DNA from: JALEFZ01 sp039817415
GTDB lineage: Bacteria > Bacteroidota > Bacteroidia > J057
DNA: 64,000 nt
Assembly (NCBI GenBank): GCA_039817415.1
Contig: JBCBVV010000009.1
Coordinates: forward strand, 62,001-126,000
Direction of reading: 5' to 3'
Shown here in pieces: positions 17,275-25,628 of the stretch. The notes under the pieces were generated by a model. The model saw nothing but the letters and a program-made list of their open reading frames with translations, had not been told where the DNA came from and ran no database searches. The first letter of the stretch is position 1; every line of letters begins with the position of its first letter. The translations under genes and the position numbers were made by a program.

Positions 17275-17755
17275 GCTCTTCAAACATCCCTGTCTTGGTA
17301 TTCTTCACCACATTGTGCGCATCGAAATACCTGCCATTCATGACAATATAGGTTCCTTTAGGAAGAATCTGAGCAAAGGCAAGAGCTGATCCGAGGTTGA
17401 AAAAACCATCCGAACTGCCAAACCGATAGGGAATCATTGCGCCAGTAATGACTATGGTTTTATCAGGAACCTCCTGTGCGAGTAACCTGGCTGTCTTTAC
17501 CATGGTATCAGTTCCATGTGTAATAAGAATATGGTCTTCCGCTGCAGCCCTGCAGTTCCTTACAATCATATCTCTGTCCTCATCCGTCATTTCTAGACTA
17601 TCTATCATCATCAGGGTTCTTACCCTTACCTCTACACTATTTCTACCTAAACGTAGCATATCTGGTACCTGCGAATCCTCAAAATAAAGCTGGCCTCTGA
17701 GGATATCATAGGTCTTGTCGAATGTTCCGCCAGTGATAAATATTCTGATCGCCAT
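17255..17755 (-). CDS. Single-domain asparaginase-like protein
   Basis: A 166-residue protein matching only the N-terminal catalytic domain of type I/II L-asparaginases, which are normally about 330 residues. Active-site motifs are intact: TGGTFDK (residues 8-14, catalytic Thr) and THGTDT (79-84), then TGAMIPYRFGSSDGFFN. The C-terminal domain that completes the dimer active site is absent. The 3' end is a normal stop and overlaps the convergent gene, so this looks like a stable short form. Hydrolysis of asparagine or another amide is plausible but not assured. Confidence 0.85.
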   Translation of the reverse strand: MAIRIFITGGTFDKTYDILRGQLYFEDSQVPDMLRLGRNSVEVRVRTLMMIDSLEMTDEDRDMIVRNCRAAAEDHILITHGTDTMVKTARLLAQEVPDKTIVITGAMIPYRFGSSDGFFNLGSALAFAQILPKGTYIVMNGRYFDAHNVVKNTKTGMFEELSFVDP

Positions 17756-17958
17756 TTTCCCCTTCTTTTATATGTAGATGCGTCCTTCCAATATTAGCAA
17801 AAAAGGGTGTTCTCGCAAACCCTAAAAAAGGCACTACTGTATCATTAAAGCCCATAAAGTAAGGGAAAAATAGGAGAAAGGTATTACCTATTTTCGTATT
17901 ATTTGATATTTGGATAAATACTACTTTTAGGTACTTGCAACATGTAATTACCTCCTAC

Positions 17959-20187
17959 ATGAAGTACGACATTATTTTATGGCTCTGGATATACATCCTT
18001 TGCTCTATCGGCATTGTATATGCAGAAGGGACGGCACAACTGATGCCGGCTGGTTCTTCATCTTCTTGTATAGCCTATATACAAGGAAATGACGGATCTG
18101 GTAAGGAAGGCCCTGGTTATGGTCGACCTAGCACAGATTTGCTTCATGTAAGAATTACTGACCCTTCCACAGAAACGATCTACATGGGATTTACCAGAAA
18201 AATCCCTTCATCTAAGACCGTGTATTATCAGGTTCTTGATCCCGAAGGAAACATTCACTGTACAGGTAGAGTCGCAGAAAGCAGTTCTGATGCAGGCTAT
18301 ATAGCAGATGATGGAGTGGAGGCCTATGTAGGGCCTGTTGTCATAGGGGGGGCAACTGGCTACAGTGCAATTGAGTGTGTACCTAACCTTGCGGGGGACT
18401 ATCAAATTCAATTCAACGTCAGTGATTCCCTGGTCGCTACTCCAGGAGAAAGCAAGTACTTCCTTCACCCCTTTGATGTGACGGTGGCGGACGTGAGCGA
18501 TCCTTTAAATCCCTCAGCTATTGATGGAAGACTCTTTACCTATCGATGGCATATCAATACCAATAGTGGCTCCAACAAAGCCTGTATGGATTTTTATACA
18601 TGGACAAATGACAGCTTAGTCATCAAAATGGAGATGAATGAAATACAGCCTTTTGGCTTTACGGTTTCATTTAACAGCAGTGGAACGGATACTACGGGCA
18701 ACATTGTTTCTGATCGACAATCAACCTCTTCAAAGTCTTTGACGATCCCTGAATATCCAGTTTTCCTCAACGAACCTGATGAGACAGCTTTTCCGTCGGG
18801 AACACCTGGAGAAGTTACCTACATGGAAATCAATGCGTGTACCATAGAGGATTCCTATTGTATTTTGGTGAATACGACCCGGATAGGGGAGATGAATGTT
18901 TACATCGATCTGGATGGAGATGGAAGCTTCACGACCGGAGGCCGAGATGTGTATTTTCCCTACAAAACTACCACCGCTGGTCAACTTTGTATTCCTTGGG
19001 ATGGGGTAGATGGTCTAGGAGATACGATTGAGGTAGATCAAACTGGGCTGGTCAAGGTAGAGTTTTTAGCGGGTATCGTGCATTTTCCCATTTGGGATGC
19101 TGAAAATCATACTAATGGGTTTGATTGTGAGGTAGTTAGACCGGTGGGAATGAGTCCCCTCATGTATTTTGACAACACCAATACCTCTTTAGGTAACAGT
19201 GATTTGACGGGTTGTAGTTCGGGCTGTAATTCTTGGACGAGTAATAAAGGTGACAAAGTTATGATCAATACATGGCTGAATACCATTACCAGTTCAGATC
19301 AAGATAGTTTTGAAGTAGGGGGAGCCTGCCCACCAGTGGCGGTTAATGATACAGTATGTACCCGACCTGGGCTAAGTGCTCAATATTCTATTTTGGACAA
19401 TGACTGGGATGGAGACAATGAAATTGATTCCTCATCTGTGGCACACGATACCCTCGATGCCTCTATTGGTAGACTTTCTTTTAATTCGGAATCGGGTTTG
19501 TTGACTTTTTTTCCTAATGGAAATGATAGCACGCCTGTTTCTTTCGACTACCGAATTTGGGATAAAACCACCGATGGCATGGGGGGACCTTTGTCGGATA
19601 CGGCTATGGTCTTTATCACCATTACCTCCTCTTGTACATCTGCAGTTACCCTTCCGGTGCAAGCGCTTCGCTTAAAGGGGGATATGAGGCCTGAGGGCTT
19701 TAGGTTGCGATGGCATGGTCCTCCTCCGTCTCGTCATCATGAGTTTACGGTAGAAGAATCATTGGATGGTATCCTTTTTTCGCCCATTCACCGAACACAT
19801 AAACAGCATTTTGTTCATAGGAATTGTAAGAAAGATCTTGGCCATGTAGTCTATTATCGAGTGAGAATGATCGAACAGGGGCAGACCGTCATCATGAGCA
19901 ACACCATTCAGGTATCGTTTATGCGTCCTTCAGACTTAGGATTTTTTATACAGGAGGGAAGAGACTGTAAGTTTATCACACTGAATTACCGATCTCCTGA
20001 GCCAGTAACCTTTATGATGCTAGATATCAAGGGCCGGATCATGGTGAGAGAGGAGTTTGAAGAAGCATGGGTTCAAAAACGTAAGAAAATCAGGTTGCCC
20101 GAGGGGCAGGAAGGGATATACTTGTTCAGGCTGTTTAACGAGACTCAACAGCGTAGCAGAAAACACTATTTGTATCGCAATCGCTAG
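17959..20187 (+). CDS. Large secreted surface protein with cadherin-like domain and T9SS-like tail
   Basis: Started at the ATG at 17959 (MKYDII), the protein has 742 residues. A start at 17935 adds eight. A signal peptide ends near IVYAEG. The mature protein is mostly beta-rich, Ser/Thr/Asp-rich and cysteine-containing. About residues 470-560 resemble a cadherin-like/VCBS Ig domain (VAVNDTVCTRPG, ILDNDWDGDNEID, DYRIWDKTTDG). A fibronectin-like block (GFRLRWHG ... HEFTVEESLDGILF) follows. The C-terminal 80 residues, with LDIKGRIM and GIYLFRLFNETQQR, resemble a type-A T9SS sorting domain lacking the usual PNP motif. It is probably a surface-exposed adhesin or matrix protein; its ligand is unknown. 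Confidence 0.8.
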   Translation: MKYDIILWLWIYILCSIGIVYAEGTAQLMPAGSSSSCIAYIQGNDGSGKEGPGYGRPSTDLLHVRITDPSTETIYMGFTRKIPSSKTVYYQVLDPEGNIHCTGRVAESSSDAGYIADDGVEAYVGPVVIGGATGYSAIECVPNLAGDYQIQFNVSDSLVATPGESKYFLHPFDVTVADVSDPLNPSAIDGRLFTYRWHINTNSGSNKACMDFYTWTNDSLVIKMEMNEIQPFGFTVSFNSSGTDTTGNIVSDRQSTSSKSLTIPEYPVFLNEPDETAFPSGTPGEVTYMEINACTIEDSYCILVNTTRIGEMNVYIDLDGDGSFTTGGRDVYFPYKTTTAGQLCIPWDGVDGLGDTIEVDQTGLVKVEFLAGIVHFPIWDAENHTNGFDCEVVRPVGMSPLMYFDNTNTSLGNSDLTGCSSGCNSWTSNKGDKVMINTWLNTITSSDQDSFEVGGACPPVAVNDTVCTRPGLSAQYSILDNDWDGDNEIDSSSVAHDTLDASIGRLSFNSESGLLTFFPNGNDSTPVSFDYRIWDKTTDGMGGPLSDTAMVFITITSSCTSAVTLPVQALRLKGDMRPEGFRLRWHGPPPSRHHEFTVEESLDGILFSPIHRTHKQHFVHRNCKKDLGHVVYYRVRMIEQGQTVIMSNTIQVSFMRPSDLGFFIQEGRDCKFITLNYRSPEPVTFMMLDIKGRIMVREEFEEAWVQKRKKIRLPEGQEGIYLFRLFNETQQRSRKHYLYRNR

Positions 20188-20189
20188 GA

Positions 20190-20792
20190 CTACTTCAATT
20201 GATAGCGAAGGGCGAAGGTAGCATAATAGTTACACAGACCGGGCTGCCTGGAGAAGCAGTGATTTCTTCTACCTGAGGAGGTAACGATAGATATGACCGA
20301 TAGCGTCAGTCTGGTGCTGAAGTGAAGTCGTTCGCTGATTTTGAACACTGTCCCCCCTACAATTTTGGGATCAATACGCTTGTACTGACTGGTGGTAATG
20401 ACCCCAGAAAACGTATCATTGGCCCCTAGTAAATATCCTATAGAAGGGCCAAGGTCAAGCCTGATTCCGTATTTCTTATCGTTGATATTGAGCTTAAGAT
20501 TTGCGTTTAGGAGAATGGGAAAGCTGATGTACCTTGTCCGAAGGCCACGAATACCAACATCATCCCTACTTCCTAAGGCTTCAAATCGAATTTCAGGCTG
20601 GAAATTTAAAGACTCATTGATTGGGTACTGAACGTATCCTCCGACCATCAAACCCGCTTGTCTGAATCCAGCGAGATTATCTCCCCATACAGTACTTGCG
20701 ATCAGTCCAGATGTAATTCCTCCGGTAAAGTTTTGGGCAAAGGCTCCGCTTATTCCCAGTATGAAAAATAAGCTGACAAAAATCCTGTTTTT
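20190..20792 (-). CDS. PorT-family outer-membrane beta-barrel protein
   Basis: From the ATG at 20792 the protein has 200 residues with a good signal peptide (MKNRIFVSLFFILGISGAFAQ). The first frame start at 20840 lies upstream of it and is less likely. The body has the pattern of the Bacteroidota small OMP domain: FTGGITSGLIAST at the start, then GLMVGGYVQYPINESLNFQPEIRF and later LDLGPSIGYLLG, ending in a C-terminal strand (ATFALRYQLK). It probably forms an 8-stranded barrel of unknown role. It lies 60 bases downstream of cruF on the same strand and may be cotranscribed. Confidence 0.8.
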   Translation of the reverse strand, partial: KNRIFVSLFFILGISGAFAQNFTGGITSGLIASTVWGDNLAGFRQAGLMVGGYVQYPINESLNFQPEIRFEALGSRDDVGIRGLRTRYISFPILLNANLKLNINDKKYGIRLDLGPSIGYLLGANDTFSGVITTSQYKRIDPKIVGGTVFKISERLHFSTRLTLSVISIVTSSGRRNHCFSRQPGLCNYYATFALRYQLK

Positions 20793-20852
20793 CATAGGCT
20801 CAATCTTCTTATCGCAAGATACATTAAAGGAGGGAGGCAATAAGAGAAAAAT

Positions 20853-21506
20853 TTATACTGTTGAATCGATAACAAGAAACTGCGTAAAGAATAGCAATTG
20901 GATGACGTAAAGTGCTGGCGCTATGCTATTCTCTTTTTCTTGATCAATAGAGTGAAAGCCAAATGACATCAGCCAGGCAATGAGGCCCCAAGCGATGTAG
21001 TTTTGAGTAGGAATAATACCTTGCTCAGTATCCCATAACCAAAAATCATATTGAATCGCCATAGGTTCTATGACCAAATCAAGAAGAAGAACCAAGATGG
21101 CACCTAGGGTGGCCCGTATCCAAATATTTTTGACGACTTTTTGACTGATGATGTTGCTGATATAGACCAGCATCAGCCAGTTGATTCCGATGAGGGGAGG
21201 AACACCCGCGATCTTAAATCCAAGTGCAGTTTCATAGTGATATGGGCCAAAGACAGCGCCTGTGGTTACCCCAATGACTTCGATCAAATACCCTGCCCAA
21301 AAGGTAACAAAGGCGAAAATGCCAAATGGAACCGTCCATGCTTTGTGAAAGTAGGCGAGAATACTGATAGAGAGGAGAAGGTTCATGGGAACCAGCATTT
21401 TAAAAATCTCCTTTGTTGCATCTAGGTGTAGACCTATTACGCCGACCTCATGAAATATAGCAAGTACAATAATGGCTATTGTAACTGAACGTTCCGACCT
21501 TTCCAT
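20853..21506 (-). CDS. cruF: Carotenoid 1,2-hydratase CruF-like integral membrane protein
   Basis: A 217-residue protein with about seven membrane helices, matching the DUF422/CruF (bisanhydrobacterioruberin hydratase-like) family. Seen in the sequence are FWAGYLIEVIGVTTGAVFGPYHY and GVPPLIGINWLMLVY, then LLDLVIEPMA and DFWLWD, the family's conserved polar patches. CruF adds water to the psi end of monocyclic carotenes, creating the hydroxyl later glycosylated. Its start lies 31 bases inside the preceding glycosyltransferase gene, so the two are coupled. Cytophagia and Saprospiria make hydroxylated carotenoids such as flexixanthin and saproxanthin, which suits this call. Confidence 0.88.
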   Translation of the reverse strand: MERSERSVTIAIIVLAIFHEVGVIGLHLDATKEIFKMLVPMNLLLSISILAYFHKAWTVPFGIFAFVTFWAGYLIEVIGVTTGAVFGPYHYETALGFKIAGVPPLIGINWLMLVYISNIISQKVVKNIWIRATLGAILVLLLDLVIEPMAIQYDFWLWDTEQGIIPTQNYIAWGLIAWLMSFGFHSIDQEKENSIAPALYVIQLLFFTQFLVIDSTV

Positions 21507-22579
21507 TCGTTCTTTCCGATAATTTTATTCCGGGTTGAAATCCCACTGATCCACAACATGGACAACATCTGCAGGGGATGGTACAATAAGTTCTCCCAGA
21601 TATTTTGACGTGCTAAGTACGCAATCATTCCCTTAAGAGACAAAATCAGGACCAAAGCGAACAATCCCCACGCCCAAGGTAACATCCAACTTGCCCATAG
21701 CTCCCCAGGTATTATGATTCCCATATATATCCATAGGGCTGGGATACTGTTCCCAAAGCCAGCCAAGATATTTTTACTAAATCCCCTTAAGCCCTCTACA
21801 TAGCTTCGGTACATCCGGCACCTAATCAAGCCGCTTCCCAAATAAGACATGCCCTTCAGCCCTGCTCTCTTGACAGAGCGCATAATGCCTATATCCTCTA
21901 TGATCTTGTTGTGGACTCGTTTGTGCCACTGATGCTTTTGGTAGGATTGAGCCTCAAACATCAGGAACTGACCATTGGCTGCCGAAAATGGGATAAGCTT
22001 ACTCTTCAAAATCCACCACATGGGAAGAAGGGATAGAAGGATGTAATGCATCAATGGAACAACAAACTTTTCCCCTTTGGTCTCCATGATCTGATCCGGG
22101 AAAATGGAAAGCATACTTAATTTACGTGTTTGCATAGCTGATACTGATATCGAAAGGAGCCTTTCGTCCAGGCTAACAATATCAGCATCCATAAAAATCA
22201 GATACTTTCCATTGGCATATTTTGCGAGTTGATGGCAAGCCCAGTTTTTGCCCAACCAGTTTACCGGAAGGGGCTGACTATTGGAATAACTGGCATAAGG
22301 ATATTGCCAGATCATCATCCGGAGTTGTTCTTCCGTATTATCGGTAGAGTGATCATTCAGAAAGAAAACCTCAAGTCTTGGATATTGTAGCTGATTGATC
22401 TGCTGCATAATGGGAGCAATATTAGCTTCCTCATTTCTGACAGGTATCAGAATGGAGATCAAAGGAAATTGGCTGGGCGTTTGAGAAGCCAGATAGGCGG
22501 GATGAAGGAGGTTATACAAGACAACCGACCATCTCAGCAGCAGAAAAGCCATTATCGAATAGGCAATGGTAGTCAGCAT
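21476..22579 (-). CDS. Family 2 glycosyltransferase, CruG-like (carotenoid glycosylation)
   Basis: A 367-residue GT2 enzyme with an N-terminal membrane anchor and C-terminal membrane helices. The donor site is visible: PLISILIPVRNEEANI, then FLNDHSTDNT, FMDADIV (DxD) and IIEDIGIMRSVKRAGL. GNWACHQLA-type residues (LGKNWACHQLA) are typical of the CrtQ/CruG group. Cyanobacterial CruF and CruG work together, the latter adding a sugar at the 2-prime hydroxyl. The 31-base overlap with cruF here supports the same partnership, by inference. Staphyloxanthin-type CrtQ activity is an alternative. Confidence 0.82.
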   Translation of the reverse strand: MLTTIAYSIMAFLLLRWSVVLYNLLHPAYLASQTPSQFPLISILIPVRNEEANIAPIMQQINQLQYPRLEVFFLNDHSTDNTEEQLRMMIWQYPYASYSNSQPLPVNWLGKNWACHQLAKYANGKYLIFMDADIVSLDERLLSISVSAMQTRKLSMLSIFPDQIMETKGEKFVVPLMHYILLSLLPMWWILKSKLIPFSAANGQFLMFEAQSYQKHQWHKRVHNKIIEDIGIMRSVKRAGLKGMSYLGSGLIRCRMYRSYVEGLRGFSKNILAGFGNSIPALWIYMGIIIPGELWASWMLPWAWGLFALVLILSLKGMIAYLARQNIWENLLYHPLQMLSMLWISGISTRNKIIGKNEWKGRNVQLQ

Positions 22580-22689
22580 GAGAAGCTAATTGAGGATAGC
22601 AATCAAGATGAAGCCGGAATGTCAGAGGGGGTAATTCCGCTTCTGCAAACTAATAAAAAAAACTTCGATTTTCTGAAGGATTTTTGGAC

Positions 22690-23304
22690 TTAAGAGGCTT
22701 CGTGTAGATCATTCCAGTCTCTGAGAGTAAGTCCGTATTGATCCAGGTCTACCTGCCTCCCATTGACTTGACCTGCATCTAGGGTAATACCTTCCCAGTT
22801 GAATCCTAGTCTTATGGCGACTGCACGGCTTCTTGCGTTATCTGAAGCACATTTAATGACAATCTTTTTGACTCCCCTTTCCTTGAATAAGTAAGAGCAG
22901 CAGCTTTTTACGGAGCGTGAAACAATTCCGCGGCCTTGGTACTTTTGGGCTAACCAATAACCAATTGATATTTCCTTCTTAGAGGAGTTGGGCTCATTGA
23001 AGTCTAGTAAGCCAACCAATTTATCTCCATACCAAATTCCGTATACCCATTTCCCTGAGTATATATTCTTGTAGTTGACAGAAAAAATAAATTTACGGCA
23101 GTCATGAATGTCCTGGATGAGTTCGATCCAGCTTAGCCATTCTCTAAGGTGAGGTCTGTTTTCTTCGATGAGCTCGAAGAGTCGGTTGATGTCTTCTAGA
23201 CGAAGGGAACGCAGGCTGACACCTGCTCCGGCGGTCAGGTCCGGTGCTGGGCGGAAATAAATGGGCCTTAAGGCAGTCTTTATTAGGGTTCTTGGGTCAA
23301 CCAT
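22690..23304 (-). CDS. RimJ/RimL-type GNAT acetyltransferase
   Basis: From the ATG at 23304 (MVDPRTL) the protein has 204 residues. A start at 23361 adds 19 residues rich in aromatic and charged residues that do not fit the family. The fold is shown by LRSLRLEDINRLFELIEENRPHLREWLSW, EISIGYWLAQKYQGRGIVSRSV (acetyl-CoA loop QGRGIV) and KCASDNARSRAVAIRLGFNWEG. Relatives acetylate ribosomal protein N-termini or small amines; the target here is unknown. It lies 110 bases upstream of the carotenoid glycosyltransferase on the same strand. Confidence 0.9.
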   Translation of the reverse strand: MVDPRTLIKTALRPIYFRPAPDLTAGAGVSLRSLRLEDINRLFELIEENRPHLREWLSWIELIQDIHDCRKFIFSVNYKNIYSGKWVYGIWYGDKLVGLLDFNEPNSSKKEISIGYWLAQKYQGRGIVSRSVKSCCSYLFKERGVKKIVIKCASDNARSRAVAIRLGFNWEGITLDAGQVNGRQVDLDQYGLTLRDWNDLHEAS

Positions 23305-23425
23305 GAAGTCAGCTTCCTTATGATAAGGGCAAATCTTATACCAGAGTAATTCATGAATCAATTTATTTCTCTGGTAAAAAAATTACCTCTCAATAAAGGT
23401 AAGCTAGTCAAGAATAATCACCCTA

Positions 23426-24286
23426 CTACAGCAGTTTTGTGTTATTGGTAACTTTTGCGATGTATTTGACCACACTATCTTCCTCATTGGTTGCAATGAT
23501 CTCACTTGCTACTTCTATTACTTCCTGCCTAGCATTGCCCATTGCAACACCCTTATGAGCCATTTTGAACATACTCAAATCATTTAGGTTGTCGCCAAAC
23601 ACAGTTACATAGGCCTCAGGAAGGCTTAAGTCATCCAATAAAGTTGTGATAGCAGCCCCTTTGGTCGCATTCTTGTGATAGATGGAGAGCCAGAACCAGC
23701 TTTCATCATACCAGTTTTCATATACATAGAGGCAAAATGTATGGGGAAATAACTCCTCAATTTGCGCCGCTAATTCCTCCAGAGGCCCCTTTCTGTCAAT
23801 CACATTCAAACTAATAACATGTTCTTGCAAGCCTATCCTCACATCGACTCCAGTTGTTAGTCTACGATCTTTGGCTTTCTCTCTATCCGCCTTGTACCAT
23901 GCTATTCCTTCATTGGCTACTTCTCCGAGATACAGGTGGTCCTGCTTCCCATCAAAGGTCCCAAGGAAGGGATGAAAACCCTTCTCTAATACGAGTTCCA
24001 ATACAGCTTCATCAGCAGGTTTGGGATGTGAATTGATATATCTATGTTCTGAAGACTTCAAATCAGAAATATAGGCCCCATTGGAACAAATTATAGGAAG
24101 GGATAGATTTAGGTCTCCTAGGACGCCTTTTGAGGAAGTGACGCTTCGGGCTGTTGCAATGGTGAATAGCGTTCCTTCCTCGATCATTGCCTCGATTCCA
24201 TGCTTGCTGAAAGCAGAAAGGCTTGAGTCATTTCGGAGGAGGGTACCGTCAAGGTCAGTTATAAAAATGGATGGATGTGTTGCCAT
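23426..24286 (-). CDS. HAD-superfamily phosphatase, Cof/IIB subfamily
   Basis: A 286-residue protein with all HAD motifs: motif I DLDGTLL with the nucleophile Asp near residue 11, motif II TIATARS, and motif IV FGDNLNDLSMF near residue 220. The IIB cap lies between residues about 85 and 190. Such Cof-type enzymes dephosphorylate sugar phosphates, pyridoxal phosphate or related metabolites. The neighbouring divergent gene encodes a pyridoxal kinase-like enzyme, which makes a role in vitamin B6 or sugar-phosphate turnover attractive but unproven. Its promoter shares the 121-base gap with that gene. Confidence 0.92.
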   Translation of the reverse strand: MATHPSIFITDLDGTLLRNDSSLSAFSKHGIEAMIEEGTLFTIATARSVTSSKGVLGDLNLSLPIICSNGAYISDLKSSEHRYINSHPKPADEAVLELVLEKGFHPFLGTFDGKQDHLYLGEVANEGIAWYKADREKAKDRRLTTGVDVRIGLQEHVISLNVIDRKGPLEELAAQIEELFPHTFCLYVYENWYDESWFWLSIYHKNATKGAAITTLLDDLSLPEAYVTVFGDNLNDLSMFKMAHKGVAMGNARQEVIEVASEIIATNEEDSVVKYIAKVTNNTKLL

Positions 24287-24407
24287 TGCATAAAATAAGA
24301 GGGAAAATTAAATTTTTAGGCCTCGAAGATGTTAATAATTTTGGAAATCTTTCCTTTGCCTCGAATAAGGCTAGGAAGGTCTTTTTTCCTCAAAAACGAA
24401 GCAACTT

Positions 24408-25181
24408 ATGCAGATTCTCCTGGTGCACAGTTTGGCCAGCCATGGTACGGCTAGTATGAAAGCAATGATGAGTGTGCTAGGAACTCGTGTATTGCCTGTG
24501 CCTTCTCTTCTTCTTACAGGATTGACCAATGTGCCTGGGCATCAAAAAGTAGCGGTTGATCTTGAGCCCATGATAAAGGGGGCGCTTGAAATCGCAAGAC
24601 AACAGAATCAGCGTCTCGTTTTATACATTGGGTATCTGGGAGAGGCAAGTCAGGTGGATATTCTTGTGGAGGCCATCGATGATTACAGAGAGGCGATCTC
24701 CAAGGTAATCGTTGACCCTGTTTCTGGGGATCACGGAAGGTTGTATGTGAAACCTGAAATTGTAAAAAGATGGCCTGATTTATTGTCAAGGGCAGACTGG
24801 GCCTTTCCTAACTTTACCGAATTATCCTTATATGCAGGCTTTGAGCTTGGAATGGAGGTGGAGGTATATAGGGCTATTGAAGCATTTGAAAAACGATTCC
24901 CAGATCTCTCCTTTGTCGCCACGAGTATTCCTTCTCCCCAACAAAAAATCGGCTTATTTCTGAAAAAGGGTAGAGAGAAGCTCAAACACGAACATGAAAG
25001 ACTCGCCCAAAACTTTGGAGGAACGGGTGATGTCTTCGCCGCTTATTTTATTCTGTATCATTTGATTAAACATATTACCCCTTCTGAAAGTCTAATACTT
25101 GCGAGCAATGAAACTTGTGGCATCATTCGATCCAGTATAGAAGCCAAACAAGCCTTTCTTCAATTATTCCCAAAGGAGTAA
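24408..25181 (+). CDS. pdxY: Pyridoxal kinase-like protein (PfkB/ribokinase fold)
   Basis: A 257-residue kinase close to PdxY/PdxK in length. The family signatures are IVDPVSGDHGRLYV (about residues 104-117), the P-N-x-x-E type motif PNFTELSLYAG, and the anion hole/catalytic base loop GGTGDVFAAYF near residues 203-213 with the catalytic Asp in TGD. It phosphorylates pyridoxal or pyridoxamine to salvage vitamin B6. The N-terminus is shorter in the lid region than some homologues. It is divergent from the HAD phosphatase gene, and I see no terminator before tatA. Confidence 0.85.
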   Translation: MQILLVHSLASHGTASMKAMMSVLGTRVLPVPSLLLTGLTNVPGHQKVAVDLEPMIKGALEIARQQNQRLVLYIGYLGEASQVDILVEAIDDYREAISKVIVDPVSGDHGRLYVKPEIVKRWPDLLSRADWAFPNFTELSLYAGFELGMEVEVYRAIEAFEKRFPDLSFVATSIPSPQQKIGLFLKKGREKLKHEHERLAQNFGGTGDVFAAYFILYHLIKHITPSESLILASNETCGIIRSSIEAKQAFLQLFPKE

Positions 25182-25346
25182 GGGGAAGTTTTGAGGAAGA
25201 AATAATGCTGAAAGCTTGCAATAAGGGTAGGGTTGATACGACTTAAGGGATTATGAGAGCGGGCGGTGCAGATCTAGATCAAATGATTTGCGTCAATGGT
25301 TCTTAGATAAATGAACCCATTTATAGGTACACCATAAATTTTCTTT

Positions 25347-25354
25347 TATATTTG
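25347..25354 (+). promoter_or_regulatory. Putative -7 promoter element for tatA-gatA
   Basis: TATATTTG matches the Bacteroidota -7 consensus TAnnTTTG and lies 27 bases ahead of the tatA start. A purine-rich stretch (aagaggagaag, about 25368-25377) that could serve as ribosome-binding site follows. No good -33 TTTG is seen at the right distance, so confidence is limited. Confidence 0.4.
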
Positions 25355-25380
25355 TATAACATTGACAAGAGGAGAAGACT

Positions 25381-25614
25381 ATGATTATGTTGAATATTTT
25401 CCAGGCACCTTTTCTATTGATCGGCCTTCCCGGAGGACCAGAAATGCTTCTTATCCTGGTTGCCCTGTTATTGTTGTTTGGTGCCAAAAAGATTCCTGAA
25501 ATCATGCGTGGATTCGGAAAAGGAATCCGTGAATTCAAGGATGCATCAAGAGAAATCAAGCGTGAGATCGATGAGGCTACCTCTATCGATGATGCGCAGA
25601 GATTGGATCGCTAA
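25381..25614 (+). CDS. tatA: Twin-arginine translocase subunit TatA/TatE
   Basis: A 77-residue protein, standard for TatA. An N-terminal transmembrane helix (PEMLLILVALLLLFGAKKIPE) is followed by the FGxKxxPE hinge (FGAKKIPEIMRGFG) and a long amphipathic helix (GKGIREFKDASREIKREIDEA). It polymerises to form the Tat protein-export pore. In many Bacteroidota tatA precedes gatA, as here with a 14-base gap, so the two are cotranscribed. No tatC lies in this window. Confidence 0.93.
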   Translation: MIMLNIFQAPFLLIGLPGGPEMLLILVALLLLFGAKKIPEIMRGFGKGIREFKDASREIKREIDEATSIDDAQRLDR

Positions 25615-25628
25615 AGATAAGTTACACT

